A DNA stretch of 64,000 nt from Acetobacterium woodii DSM 1030 (GTDB taxonomy: Bacteria > Bacillota > Clostridia > Eubacteriales > Eubacteriaceae), in assembly GCF_000247605.1 (NCBI RefSeq), contig NC_016894.1:2965732-3029731 (forward strand). The letters run 5' to 3'. Below are positions 1 through 8,202 of the stretch, in pieces (the first letter of the stretch is position 1; every line of letters starts with the position of its first letter). The position numbers were made by a program, and so were the translations under genes. The notes beneath the pieces are model-generated. The model was not told the DNA's origin, did no database searches, and saw only the letters and a list, made by a program, of their open reading frames with translations.

Positions 1-136
1 AGCCAGTTACGCCCAATAAAGTTTGATATTTTAACCCTTCATTAATTCCTTTTGATATTTTTTCGATGGCTGGTCCCTGATCACCCTTAGGTTCATATTC
101 AGATACCACCTTAAATGCATGCTTCATTTCTTTCAT
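1..136 (-). CDS. uvrB: UvrB, excinuclease ABC subunit B (N-terminal fragment, runs off the left edge)
   Basis: Forty-five codons are visible from an ATG at 136 down to the window edge. They read [20 protein letters not shown], then GPAIEKI, and end in QTLLGVTG just before the expected Walker A loop. This matches the UvrB N terminus ([25 protein letters not shown]). UvrB is the DNA-damage-verifying helicase-like subunit of nucleotide excision repair, acting with UvrA and UvrC. The Shine-Dalgarno GGAGG lies about 6 bases upstream. A LexA-type box and a promoter are found just upstream, so SOS control is likely. The rest of the gene lies outside the window. Confidence 0.9.
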   Translation of the reverse strand, partial: MKEMKHAFKVVSEYEPKGDQGPAIEKISKGINEGLKYQTLLGVTG

Positions 137-159
137 AAGCACCCTCCGATTTGTAAGAT

Positions 160-171
160 GAACATTCGTTC
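160..171 (-). promoter_or_regulatory. LexA/DinR-type SOS box upstream of uvrB
   Basis: The sequence GAACATTCGTTC is a GAAC-N4-GTTC palindrome, which fits the Firmicutes LexA (DinR) core. It sits immediately downstream of the predicted -10 element and 24 bases upstream of the uvrB start, where a bound repressor would block transcription. uvrB is a standard SOS gene, which supports the assignment. Confidence 0.75.
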
Positions 172-175
172 TATT

Positions 176-204
176 ATTTTAACATAGCTTTTTTTTTATA
201 GCAA
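176..204 (-). promoter_or_regulatory. uvrB promoter
   Basis: On the minus strand there is a TAAAAT -10 at 176-181 preceded by TGT (extended -10). A TTGCTA -35 lies at 199-204 with a 17-base spacer. The LexA-type box at 160-171 overlaps the expected transcription start. Confidence 0.6.
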
Positions 205-253
205 TCGCTAATCCTTCTAAATTAATAAAATTTCAGATATCTCTTCGTGCGTC

Positions 254-282
254 AAAAAAGCACACCATCATGGCATGCTTTT
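254..282 (-). terminator. Rho-independent terminator after ctpA
   Basis: A 12-bp stem (256-267 with 271-282, two G-T pairs) and a 3-base loop are followed on the minus strand by a short T run. It lies about 30 bases past the stop of the peptidase gene. Confidence 0.7.
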
Positions 283-314
283 GTTGCGAATTTTAACATT
301 CAAATCCATTCAAT

Positions 315-1514
315 TTAATTTGTCGTCCCCAGAATCTCCAGGGCTTTTTGAAGTTGGACATCTTCCTCGTCAGTAAAGGCATTATTTTTCATATAATCAG
401 TCGCTTCAATAACAACGTTCGGTTCCAATCCGGTTCCTTGAATATTAATTCCATTCGGCGTAAAATATTCTGAATTGGTCACCTTAAATCCCCCGCCATC
501 GGTTAGACCAATCACTTCTTGAACAATCCCTTTACCAAAGGTTTTTGTTCCTACCAACTGTGCTGCTCCGGTATCTTTAAGGGCTCCGGCTAAAATTTCT
601 GCCGAGCTGGCAGATCCGCCATCAACTAAAACAACCATCGGTAAGTTAAGCTGCTCGGTCGCATCCGATTTATACTCGGTTTTATGTCCCTCTCTATCGA
701 CCGTATAAACAACCATGGTATCTCCCAAAAGTCGATCAGCGATTTCGACTGCCTGATTGACGCCGCCACCTGGATTACTTCGTAAATCAATCACCAGACC
801 AGTGATATTTTGTTCCAACAACGCATTCAGTTGGGTCTTAAAATCAGTGGCTGTCTTGTCAGCAAATTCGCTGATCTGAATATAGCCCTTGTCACCAATA
901 ACCCGTGAATCAACGGTGTTCGTTTCAATCGTTTGACGGACAAGATCCATTTCAATAATCTCGTCACCCCGGGCAATCGTTATCTTGACCGGCGTATTGG
1001 CCGGCCCTTTTACTTTTGACACCACTAAATCTGATCCAATCGTGCTGACATCTTCGCCATCAACCTTAATGATCTTGTCGCCGGTTTTGATCCCTGCAGC
1101 ATCGGCCGGGGTGCCTTTTTGCGAAGCCACAACATAGGTGTAACCCTGCGCATCTTCGGTTACAACAACGCCAATCCCTTCATAAACACCGGTGGCCATT
1201 TCCATATATTTTGAAAATTCTTCACTGGTAAAATACGCACTATAGGGATCACCCAGACTGTCAAACATGCCTTTAATGGCACCATCAAAAAGTGTTGTAT
1301 TATCAACATTTTTGTAATATTCCGAAGAAATCTGTCCTTTAAGCGCCAATAATTTTCTGACCCCGGCTGCCGTTTCGCTACTATCAACATTTACAATTAA
1401 CTTATTTCCCAAAAGAAAACTACCCGTTGTTGCGACTGTAAAGGTAATGATATTGGTCATGATCAACACCACGACGACGATAATAGCTTTTATCTTTTTT
1501 GATTTATTTTCCAT
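315..1514 (-). CDS. ctpA: C-terminal processing peptidase (S41 family, CtpA/CtpB-like)
   Basis: 399 aa. One N-terminal membrane anchor (about residues 9-30) is followed by a PDZ domain (about 100-185) and an S41 serine peptidase domain. The catalytic serine region reads VDGGSASSAEILAGA near residue 300 and the lysine region reads GTKTFGKGIVQ. Family members are secreted, membrane-tethered Ser/Lys proteases that trim or degrade envelope proteins. It is separated from the upstream murein hydrolase gene by a strong terminator, so it is probably its own unit. The start is an ATG with AAGG about 9 bases upstream. The substrate is unknown. Neighbouring ftsEX and M23 hydrolases suggest an envelope or division role, which is inference. 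Confidence 0.9.
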   Translation of the reverse strand: MENKSKKIKAIIVVVVLIMTNIITFTVATTGSFLLGNKLIVNVDSSETAAGVRKLLALKGQISSEYYKNVDNTTLFDGAIKGMFDSLGDPYSAYFTSEEFSKYMEMATGVYEGIGVVVTEDAQGYTYVVASQKGTPADAAGIKTGDKIIKVDGEDVSTIGSDLVVSKVKGPANTPVKITIARGDEIIEMDLVRQTIETNTVDSRVIGDKGYIQISEFADKTATDFKTQLNALLEQNITGLVIDLRSNPGGGVNQAVEIADRLLGDTMVVYTVDREGHKTEYKSDATEQLNLPMVVLVDGGSASSAEILAGALKDTGAAQLVGTKTFGKGIVQEVIGLTDGGGFKVTNSEYFTPNGINIQGTGLEPNVVIEATDYMKNNAFTDEEDVQLQKALEILGTTN

Positions 1515-1628
1515 TGTCCAAACCTTGTCCTATCCTTTTTTTATTTATCCACAATAAGCCATTGCAAAAATCTCAAACGTCGAACAATCATGGTTTTGTG
1601 ATCAGTTTCGCAATTACCTATTTACCCA

Positions 1629-1671
1629 TAAATAAAACAGGAGAAAAGAATCATGATTCTTTTCTCCTGTT
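1629..1671 (-). terminator. Terminator after the first M23 hydrolase gene
   Basis: A perfect 18+18 base inverted repeat (1636-1653 with 1654-1671) is followed on the minus strand by TTTTATTT. It ends the ftsE-ftsX-M23 unit and separates it from ctpA. Confidence 0.8.
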
Positions 1672-1698
1672 CTTTCGATGTATTGTACGCTAAAATTC

Positions 1699-2844
1699 TT
1701 AAAAGAATCCCATAGGATCGACAAAGTCTCCCCCGGAAATAACCCCAAAATGTAAATGTGGGCCGGTTGAATTACCGGTTGAACCAACTAACCCAACAAC
1801 ATCACCCTGATTAACTGTTTGGCCGGCTGATACATCAATTTCACTTAAATGACCATAATAAACCTGCATGCCATTACCCAAATTAATTACGACACAATTA
1901 CCGTAACCACCATTCCAACCAGCTGAAATTACTGAAGCATTGCCCATTGCCCGAACCGGCGTACCTGTTGAAGCGCCGATATCGACCCCTTCATGATATC
2001 CGGTATATGGATCAGTTCGTGGTCCAAAAGGACTCGTTATTTCACCATAACATGGCCAGGTATAGGTACCGGAAGGAACAAATGAAGTCGCCCCGCCGGT
2101 GCTTGATCCACCGCTGGCAGCATTTTGTGCTGCTACCTGAGCGGCAATCTGAGATCGTAGATCCGCAGCTGCTGCTGTTTCAGCATCAAGGGTTGCTTGA
2201 GCTTGAGCGATAATTGCCTGATTTTGTGCTAATAAGCTGTCTTTTTGAGCCTTAACATCCTGCTGTTGTGCCAGTGCTGCTTCCTGCTCATTTTTTTTAC
2301 TAACCGTTGTTAAACGATCTGCTTCAATACTTGCTTTTTTTTCGTCGATTACTTTTTTGGTTTCCGCCAAATTGTCTAACGATTCCTTATCCGATTCGAT
2401 GATATATCGCGACATGTCAACCTTGGTAACAAAATCTGCAAAATCACTTGATGTAAACAAGAATTCCAACATGCTGCCATTGCCATACATATACATGGTC
2501 CGAACTCGTTCATTCATGGCATCTTCTTGTTCTTTTCTTTTTGCCTCAGCAACATCCAGCTCTGCCTGGGTTTTGGCGATATTCGCTTCCAACACGGCAA
2601 TTTCGTCATTAATCGAACCAATCACACCATTGATTCGATCTATTTCGGCATTCGCTTTTGCTATTTCGGTTTCAATACCATCAATGGTATTTTGAGTCAT
2701 ATCAATCTGATACTGCGCATCCGCCCGTTTTTGATTACTCTCATCCAATTGTTCCGACAATGTTGCTGCATTAACCGGAGATACGACGAGACCCGATATC
2801 ATCACCAACCCTAAAACAACTGCGATAATTCTTTTTTTTGTCAT
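1699..2844 (-). CDS. Secreted coiled-coil murein hydrolase with LytM/M23 domain (FtsEX-linked, EnvC-like)
   Basis: 381 aa. Signal peptide (residues 1 to about 27, VVSPVNA-A cleavage region), then a long coiled coil (about 30-230), an Ala/Gly/Ser linker, and a C-terminal M23 domain. The zinc ligands look intact: HEGVD and GPHLHFG. M23 enzymes cut peptidoglycan cross-bridges or stem peptides. The gene directly follows ftsX, and FtsEX is known to activate coiled-coil hydrolases, so it is a likely FtsEX partner. Unlike E. coli EnvC the domain should be catalytically active. The start was set at the ATG at 2844, which has AGGAGG about 8 bases upstream and begins a clean signal peptide. An upstream in-frame ATG at 2880 lacks this. 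It is a close paralogue of the gene at 4885. Confidence 0.87.
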   Translation of the reverse strand: MTKKRIIAVVLGLVMISGLVVSPVNAATLSEQLDESNQKRADAQYQIDMTQNTIDGIETEIAKANAEIDRINGVIGSINDEIAVLEANIAKTQAELDVAEAKRKEQEDAMNERVRTMYMYGNGSMLEFLFTSSDFADFVTKVDMSRYIIESDKESLDNLAETKKVIDEKKASIEADRLTTVSKKNEQEAALAQQQDVKAQKDSLLAQNQAIIAQAQATLDAETAAAADLRSQIAAQVAAQNAASGGSSTGGATSFVPSGTYTWPCYGEITSPFGPRTDPYTGYHEGVDIGASTGTPVRAMGNASVISAGWNGGYGNCVVINLGNGMQVYYGHLSEIDVSAGQTVNQGDVVGLVGSTGNSTGPHLHFGVISGGDFVDPMGFF

Positions 2845-2880
2845 CCAATAATCCTCCTGCTTAAGATCATCTCTATCCAT

Positions 2881-3798
2881 TTATACATCCAGGAATTTGC
2901 GAATCGCAAAGACACTACCGACGGCTCCAATAAAGCCTCCATAAATCAAGAAGAAGAATAATAATTCCTTCATTACCACATCAGGTGCCGCTAAACTGGC
3001 ATCAACCGGTAAAAATAGATTACCGCCGACTAACCCGAGAATATAATAATAGGTAATTCTGATTATTAAAAACGCCACAATTGAACCAATTAAGCCCAAT
3101 AAGGTCCCTTCCAAAATGAAAGGTGCCCGGATATAAGCGTTGGTTGCCCCGACATATTTCATAATGCCAATTTCTCGCCGCCGTGCAAAAACCGTCAGTT
3201 TGATGGTGTTATAAATAATAAAGATTGAAATCATCGATAAGACCACCAACACAATTAAGCTTAAGGTATTCGTAAATTTATTAAAGCTTACCAAGGCTTC
3301 GACATATTCCTGTCCATACCGGACATATTCGACGCCTTCACCCTTAAACGAAATCGCCAGATCCTGAACTGCTTCAAGATCTTTGGGATCTTTCACCCGC
3401 ACAACAAAAGATGCCGGCATCGGATTATTTTCTGAATTATAGCCACTTAAAAGTGGCGCATAATCTTCAAGACTGACGGTAAATTTTTCCAGTGCTTCTT
3501 CGGCGCTTTCATAAGTGACATTTTCAATCAAATCGCTTTTTTTTAGCGCTTGTTCAATGGTCGCTTTTTGAGTATCGGTAAAGCCCGACTGGAGAAAGAT
3601 TTTTAATTCCAGTTTTGATTCGACATCTTTGGTCACTTCCTGAACATTAATTGTCAAAATCAAAAAAATTCCTAAAATAATCAAAGCGGCAATAACTGAC
3701 AGGACGGAAGCCGCGCTCATTAAATTATTTCGTTCGATACTTTTTAGCGTATCCCGAACAACGTTTTTCGGCATTGTTTTAATCGAACTAAACTTCAT
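2881..3798 (-). CDS. ftsX: FtsX, cell-division ABC transporter permease
   Basis: About 305 aa. A cytoplasmic N terminus and first membrane segment (VLSVIAALIILGIFLIL) are followed by an extracellular loop and three C-terminal membrane segments, with a conserved cytoplasmic stretch FARRREIGIMKYVGAT before the third. This is standard FtsX topology. FtsX passes an ATP-dependent signal from FtsE across the membrane to peptidoglycan hydrolases. The start at 3798 is preceded by GGCAGG and overlaps the end of ftsE by 11 bases. An ATG eight codons upstream (3822) is possible but has a weaker ribosome site. It is followed at once by the M23 hydrolase gene. Confidence 0.93.
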   Translation of the reverse strand: MKFSSIKTMPKNVVRDTLKSIERNNLMSAASVLSVIAALIILGIFLILTINVQEVTKDVESKLELKIFLQSGFTDTQKATIEQALKKSDLIENVTYESAEEALEKFTVSLEDYAPLLSGYNSENNPMPASFVVRVKDPKDLEAVQDLAISFKGEGVEYVRYGQEYVEALVSFNKFTNTLSLIVLVVLSMISIFIIYNTIKLTVFARRREIGIMKYVGATNAYIRAPFILEGTLLGLIGSIVAFLIIRITYYYILGLVGGNLFLPVDASLAAPDVVMKELLFFFLIYGGFIGAVGSVFAIRKFLDV

Positions 3799-4477
3799 AT
3801 CCGTACCTGCCTGTTGCGTCATCTACTTTAAGCACACCATCTTCCAAAGTCAACACCCGCTTTTTCATGTTATCAACAATTTCCCGATCATGGGTAACAA
3901 CCACAACGGTTGTTCCGCGCCGGTTTATTTCTTCCAAGATACTGATAATTTCATATGATGTCTCGGGATCAAGATTACCAGTTGGTTCATCACAAATTAA
4001 TATCGCCGGATTATTAATAATCGCTCGGGCAATTACCACCCGTTGTTGTTCGCCGCCTGATAATTCATGGGGATAATGATTCATCCGATGCGATAACCCA
4101 ACCATATCCAATGCCAACGGCACTCGTTTTTGTATCTGTTTTTCAGATTTACCAATTATTTCCATCGCATACGCGACATTTTCATAAACACTTTTATTTT
4201 CCAGTAAACGGAAGTCCTGAAACACAATTCCCATTTTTCGTCTTAAAAACGGAATTTCTTTTTTTGACAATTTTGATACATTAAAGTTATTGATATAAAC
4301 CGAACCTTCCGACGCTTCAATCTCTCTTAGCAGCAGTTTTATAAATGTCGATTTACCGGCACCACTTCGACCAACGAGAAATACAAACTCACCCTTGTCA
4401 ATAAATAAACTGACATTTTTCAAGGCCTCGCTCTTGTTTTTATCATAACCTTTGGTTACATTTTTAAATTCTATCAT
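3788..4477 (-). CDS. ftsE: FtsE, cell-division ABC transporter ATPase
   Basis: 229 aa, the usual length. Walker A GRSGAGKS, Q-loop FQDFRLL, ABC signature LSGGEQQR, Walker B ILICDEPTGN and the H-loop VVVTHD are all present. FtsE powers FtsX to control murein hydrolases at division or elongation sites. The ATG at 4477 has GAGGTGG about 9 bases upstream. It is the first gene of an ftsE-ftsX-M23 unit that ends at the terminator near 1650. Confidence 0.95.
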   Translation of the reverse strand: MIEFKNVTKGYDKNKSEALKNVSLFIDKGEFVFLVGRSGAGKSTFIKLLLREIEASEGSVYINNFNVSKLSKKEIPFLRRKMGIVFQDFRLLENKSVYENVAYAMEIIGKSEKQIQKRVPLALDMVGLSHRMNHYPHELSGGEQQRVVIARAIINNPAILICDEPTGNLDPETSYEIISILEEINRRGTTVVVVTHDREIVDNMKKRVLTLEDGVLKVDDATGRYGYEV

Positions 4478-4670
4478 ATCTTATATCCACCTCTAAATTA
4501 CCTACCATTTGATTAATCTGACAGGCCATTGTAACATTTATAATCCTAGGATCTGCTTAAATATTTATTAGCCTGTTAAACTAATTTTAATTAACATGGC
4601 CCCTAAAAATTTTCTCGTTTCAACCAACCATTTTGGCAATTTGAGTATTCCTTTATTTTATGCTGTATTT

Positions 4671-4680
4671 ATTTTAGCAT
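4671..4680 (-). promoter_or_regulatory. Candidate ftsE promoter (extended -10)
   Basis: On the minus strand TGCTAAAAT forms an extended -10 (TAAAAT at 4671-4676) about 190 bases upstream of ftsE. No convincing -35 was found. A direct repeat TGTAAC-N3-TGTAAC at 4718-4732 lies upstream. The rest of the gap 4478-4802 is AT-rich with no gene. Confidence 0.4.
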
Positions 4681-4802
4681 ACTTTCTGAATAATTTCATT
4701 AAAAAAATTAATTTTTTGTAACAAATGTAACTTAATTCATCCATATTAATTGAAAAAAAATTAATCGCCTGTTAAACGCAAAACTCATCTTAATGCGTTC
4801 AG

Positions 4803-4840
4803 AAAAAAAAGAAAAGATTATTTTTAACATTAATCTTTTC
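4803..4840 (-). terminator. Terminator after the second M23 hydrolase gene
   Basis: A 10-bp perfect stem (4811-4820 with 4831-4840) is followed on the minus strand by a T8 tract, 45 bases after the stop codon at 4885. Confidence 0.8.
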
Positions 4841-4884
4841 TCTTTTATTTCTGAATTTATTTTTTAATCAATTAACACTTTTGC

Positions 4885-6099
4885 TTAAATGTATGGGCTG
4901 ACCGGCGAGCCATATAACCGGATTTCATAATGAAGATGTGGCCCGGTTGAATCTCCGGTACTCCCAACCGCACCAACGGTTTGACCCGCACTAACGGTTT
5001 CCCCGGACGATACGTAAATAGCACTTAAATGACCATAAACTGCCGAATAACCATTCCCGATATCAACGATCACACAATTTCCATAACCGCCATTCCAGCC
5101 GGCTGAGATAACGGTGCCATTTCCGGCACACGCCACTGGAGTCCCTGAAGAAGCCCCAATATCGACCCCAGAATGGAAGCGTGAATCACCATAAATCGGA
5201 TGAATTCGCCAACCAAAGGGGCTGGTAATATCACCATAACATGGCCATACGTAGCTACTGGAATATTCCGGGGTACTGGTATTAGCCGGTGCTTCGCCAC
5301 CTGAACTTCCGGTACTTTCATCCGATCCTTCATTGCCACTTTTTTGGGCAGCGGCTGCCGCCTGTTCCGCAGCCGCCTGTTGTTCTGCGTAATAAGCTTG
5401 CAACTGCGCTTCAATATTAGCCGATGTTGCCGTTTCTGCATCTTCAATTGCTTGATATTGATCTAGCAGCGCCTGGTTTTGTGCCAGCAGTTGATCTTTT
5501 TGAGCGAGCACTTCATTTTGCTGTGTTAATGCAGTTTCCTGTTCATTTTTTTTATCAACGGTTTTTAAGCGATCTGCTTCAATCCCCTTTTTTTTCTCAT
5601 CAATTACTTTTTTGGTGGCATCAAGGGCATCCAATGATTCCTTATCAGCCGCAATAATATATCGGGACATATCCAATTTTGTTATAAAATCTGAAAAATC
5701 CGAAGCAGAGAAAACAAATTCCATAATGCTTCCATTACCATACATATATAAGGTACGTAAGCGATCACTCATCGATTCTTCCTGTTCATGTTTTTTTGTT
5801 TCAGCAATTTTTAATTCATCTTGTTTTTTTGCGATATCAGCTTCAATCGCCGCCAACTCCCCATTAATTGAATCAATCACGCCATTAATACGGCTGACCT
5901 CATCATTAACTTTACTGATTTCATCTTCGATTCCATTGATAGTATTTTGTGCCATATCTACTTGATATTGTGCTTCCGTCCGGCGAGCATTACTTTCTGC
6001 TAATTGCTCCGTTAATGAAGCAGCATTAATAGGCGATGTTAGAAAAGCTAAAACTAAAGAACCAGTAACAATACCTGATATAATTTTTTGTTTTTTCAT
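4885..6099 (-). CDS. Secreted coiled-coil murein hydrolase with LytM/M23 domain (paralogue of 1699-2844)
   Basis: 404 aa with the same plan as its paralogue: signal peptide (1 to about 26), coiled coil (about 30-240), a low-complexity Ala/Gln/Gly/Ser linker, and an M23 domain with HSGVD and GPHLHYE zinc motifs. The N-terminal coiled coils align almost position by position (TLSEQLDESN versus SLTEQLAESN), so one arose by duplication. It sits upstream of ftsE as a separate unit bounded by its own promoter and terminator. The linker and domain ends differ from the paralogue, which suggests a different substrate or timing. A WalR-like box lies in its 5' region. Confidence 0.87.
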   Translation of the reverse strand: MKKQKIISGIVTGSLVLAFLTSPINAASLTEQLAESNARRTEAQYQVDMAQNTINGIEDEISKVNDEVSRINGVIDSINGELAAIEADIAKKQDELKIAETKKHEQEESMSDRLRTLYMYGNGSIMEFVFSASDFSDFITKLDMSRYIIAADKESLDALDATKKVIDEKKKGIEADRLKTVDKKNEQETALTQQNEVLAQKDQLLAQNQALLDQYQAIEDAETATSANIEAQLQAYYAEQQAAAEQAAAAAQKSGNEGSDESTGSSGGEAPANTSTPEYSSSYVWPCYGDITSPFGWRIHPIYGDSRFHSGVDIGASSGTPVACAGNGTVISAGWNGGYGNCVIVDIGNGYSAVYGHLSAIYVSSGETVSAGQTVGAVGSTGDSTGPHLHYEIRLYGSPVSPYI

Positions 6100-6141
6100 T
6101 TTTCCTCTTTCTCACATTCTAACTTTTAGACTTAGTCTATT

Positions 6142-6158
6142 TGTTACTTCCATGTTAT
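6142..6158 (+). promoter_or_regulatory. WalR-like binding site upstream of the M23 gene
   Basis: TGTTAC-TTCCA-TGTTAT fits the WalR consensus of two TGTWAH hexamers spaced by five bases. WalR is the essential regulator of cell-wall hydrolases in Firmicutes. The site lies downstream of the predicted start of transcription and in opposite orientation, which would favour repression. This is a motif match only. Confidence 0.45.
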
Positions 6159-6182
6159 ATTTATTATTTTTGTAACGGTTGT

Positions 6183-6191
6183 ATTATACCA
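6183..6191 (-). promoter_or_regulatory. Extended -10 promoter of the M23 gene at 4885
   Basis: TGGTATAAT on the minus strand is an extended -10 (TATAAT at 6183-6188). It is embedded in a 7+3+7 perfect inverted repeat (6181-6197), which could be an operator. No good -35 was seen. The rest of 6100-6281 holds no gene. Confidence 0.5.
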
Positions 6192-6281
6192 TAATACACC
6201 CTTAATTAAAACAAAAACAATCACCTATTTTAAAAAACCTTTGTCTAATTTATCAATACCTCCGATTCTCAAAATTTGATA

Positions 6282-6309
6282 ATAAAAAACACTCTGAAAT
6301 CAGAGTGTT
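6282..6309 (-). terminator. Terminator downstream of the first MFS gene
   Basis: A perfect 10-bp stem (6288-6297 with 6300-6309) is followed on the minus strand by T6. It is about 180 bases past the MFS stop codon. The stretch between (6310-6485) shows no ORF that I can support. Confidence 0.65.
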
Positions 6310-6485
6310 GAGGTTGTCAATAAACGACCATACCGACCAAATCTATTGCCTGCCCGCAATTCGTATAGTTGCAATCAAAGCTTCAGCTAAAGATAGCCTT
6401 TTCGTTGCAACTGTTTGCCTTGAGGCACACAACATGATCGAACAATTGTCGGTACGACATTATCTTTTTATGGGTATCTTTAACT

Positions 6486-7685
6486 TTAAACAGTTTGCTT
6501 CGCGATTTCAGTTTTTTTGCTGTTCACCGCAACTAGGACAATTGATACCAAACTTCCAACAATCAATGAAACAGCGGCAATTTGCCAGTCAGCTCGTGCT
6601 GAAGTCAGGTTTAATGCTTCTCTCATAAATTTTAATGCATATGGCGATAAAAACTGGCCAATCCCAGTCCCACTGACATAGATTGAAATTGCTACCGCGG
6701 CAAATTTGGGACTTGCGGCGCTTTTGGCAACAGCCATGGTAATCGCCGGGTTAAACGAACCGAAACCAATCCCGAATATTATCGCTCCAATGATTAACAT
6801 CGTCATACTGTTGGCAAATACTAAGACGACAAAGGACAATCCAACCATTAGGGCCCCAAAAGAAGCACTATATTGCTTTAATACTTTTGAGATATTCCCA
6901 TAAATCATTCCCACTACAAAAGCCGAGGCCGTGAAGATCGTCAATACCGTTGCCGACTGGGCCGCATTACCGATCCCATCGGCCGTGATGATCATCGCCA
7001 GATTAGTCATAAAACTGAACTGTACTAAATTAAGTAAGGCACACGCAATTGACAATACAAACGTCATCGTCGTCAACTTCTTTTCTTTTCCCCCAGATGC
7101 ATTGACCTTTTCTACTTTTTTAACCCCGGTATCGGGAAGTTTAAACCAAATAATAAGGGCAATCGGAATGACCAATAAAAAGCCCAGGAACGAATAACGC
7201 CAATTATAAGCCGCCAAAATTCCGCCCATCATCTGAAAAACCATCCCGGCTGCTGCACCAACGGCACTTTTAAAGCCCATTATTTTATTAGCCTGATCGC
7301 CAGTAAACAAATCAGCAATAACCGCAGAAGCCATTGGAAACACCAACCCATAACCAGCACCAAAAATAACGCGCATGATAATCATGAATTGTAGATCACC
7401 GATAAACGCTGAAGGAATCCCACCAACAAAAATAAGAATCATGGCGATTGTAATGATTTTCTTAATGCTTAGATACTGCGTCAGCTTCCCTGATATCAAG
7501 GCGAAAAATACCATCATCAGGGATGGAATCGATGCTAATAACTTAACTGTTTCCGGGGCTGCATCTGGAAATGCTTTGGCAATTTCCCCTAAGGCCGGGG
7601 TTGTCATACTGGTTGTGTATAGCAATAAAGCAACTGATAAAGCAGCTATCGACACCCATACACTTCCCTTTTTCTGTTCACTCAT
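6486..7685 (-). CDS. MFS transporter, copy 1
   Basis: 399 aa with twelve predicted membrane helices and the MFS loop 2-3 element (SGKLTQYLSIKK). It is a drug:H+ antiporter-1-like fold, with no motif that fixes a substrate. It is close to identical in length and sequence to the MFS protein at 9534-10733, from MSEQKK to the shared C terminus KQTV. The start at 7685 is set by GGGAGA upstream and by matching the paralogue; the reading frame extends further upstream without a good ribosome site. Its promoter and an operator-like motif are shared in design with copy 2. The neighbouring alcohol dehydrogenase and URO-D-family gene suggest import of a growth substrate, which is inference. Confidence 0.85.
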   Translation of the reverse strand: MSEQKKGSVWVSIAALSVALLLYTTSMTTPALGEIAKAFPDAAPETVKLLASIPSLMMVFFALISGKLTQYLSIKKIITIAMILIFVGGIPSAFIGDLQFMIIMRVIFGAGYGLVFPMASAVIADLFTGDQANKIMGFKSAVGAAAGMVFQMMGGILAAYNWRYSFLGFLLVIPIALIIWFKLPDTGVKKVEKVNASGGKEKKLTTMTFVLSIACALLNLVQFSFMTNLAMIITADGIGNAAQSATVLTIFTASAFVVGMIYGNISKVLKQYSASFGALMVGLSFVVLVFANSMTMLIIGAIIFGIGFGSFNPAITMAVAKSAASPKFAAVAISIYVSGTGIGQFLSPYALKFMREALNLTSARADWQIAAVSLIVGSLVSIVLVAVNSKKTEIAKQTV

Positions 7686-7757
7686 TTTTCTCTCCCTTAA
7701 ATTTTTTTGTATTGAATGGTTGCATCTTAGCTCAACCACAGCAATTAATAAAATAAT

Positions 7758-7770
7758 AATCGTGTTTAAT
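7758..7770 (+). promoter_or_regulatory. Operator-like motif, copy 1 (AATCGTGTTTAAT)
   Basis: One of four copies of AATC(A/G)(T/C)GTTTA(A/T) in this region. It lies right after the predicted -10 of MFS copy 1, at the expected transcription start. The nearby TetR gene is the natural candidate binder, but this is inference. Confidence 0.45.
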
Positions 7771-7780
7771 ATTTATCGAT

Positions 7781-7809
7781 ATATTACCATTATTTTGTAT
7801 ATTTGTCAC
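7781..7809 (-). promoter_or_regulatory. Promoter of MFS copy 1
   Basis: Minus strand: -35 GTGACA (7804-7809), 17-base spacer, -10 TAATAT (7781-7786). The same -35 and spacing occur upstream of MFS copy 2. Confidence 0.65.
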
Positions 7810-7856
7810 TATTTAATTTAAGTTTTTTTATTATAATCATTGTATTTTATACTTTT

Positions 7857-8123
7857 TTAAACGTTTAACATACTATATTTTCGTAAATTATTATTTATAT
7901 TGCTTTAAACGTTAGCATGACTTCTAAAAATAGCGTATCTATATATTTTTATAATCACGTTTAATTTTATTATCATATTCTAAATAAATAATCCTTCCTT
8001 AAGACCGCATCTCGAGGCTGTTATCAATCAAAAATCTAAACGATCTTAAGTCCTATCCTTTGGTCTGTTGATAAAAATATCTTAACCTTAACGGAAATGT
8101 CCAAATTAATTCACAATTAAATA
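7857..8123 (+). other. Remnant of a duplicated URO-D promoter region with no gene behind it
   Basis: This stretch resembles the region upstream of the URO-D-family gene. Shared landmarks are TTTTCGTAAATTAT, TTTAAACGTT, a decayed -35/-10 pair (TTAGCA at 7912-7917, TATCTA at 7936-7941) and the operator-like motif AATCACGTTTAATT at 7953-7966. In the intact copy the same order leads into the gene at 11073. Here about 160 bases follow and then a terminator resembling the one after the intact gene. I read it as the scar of a deleted second URO-D copy. It also holds the 12-base palindrome TTAAACGTTTAA (7857-7868). No ORF is supported. Confidence 0.5.
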
Positions 8124-8163
8124 AAAAGCCAATTCCGGTGTAATGCAACCGGTATTGGCTTTT
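8124..8163. terminator. Bidirectional terminator after the alcohol dehydrogenase gene
   Basis: A long stem (AAAAGCCAAT pairs with ATTGGCTTTT, plus an inner CCGG stem) has T runs on both strands. It closes the dehydrogenase gene on the minus strand. Its sequence is related to the terminator at 12483-12530: both share TGCAACCGG followed by ATTGGCTTTT. Confidence 0.75.
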
Positions 8164-8202
8164 ATAATTAGTGTATCTCAGGTTTAAATTGATAATGATT
8201 AT

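Noticed and set aside
6310-6485. Possible short peptide (starts MLCASRQTVATK) downstream of MFS copy 1
   Set aside because: No ribosome site, stop after about 30 codons, no similarity I can name. Most likely 3' untranslated sequence.
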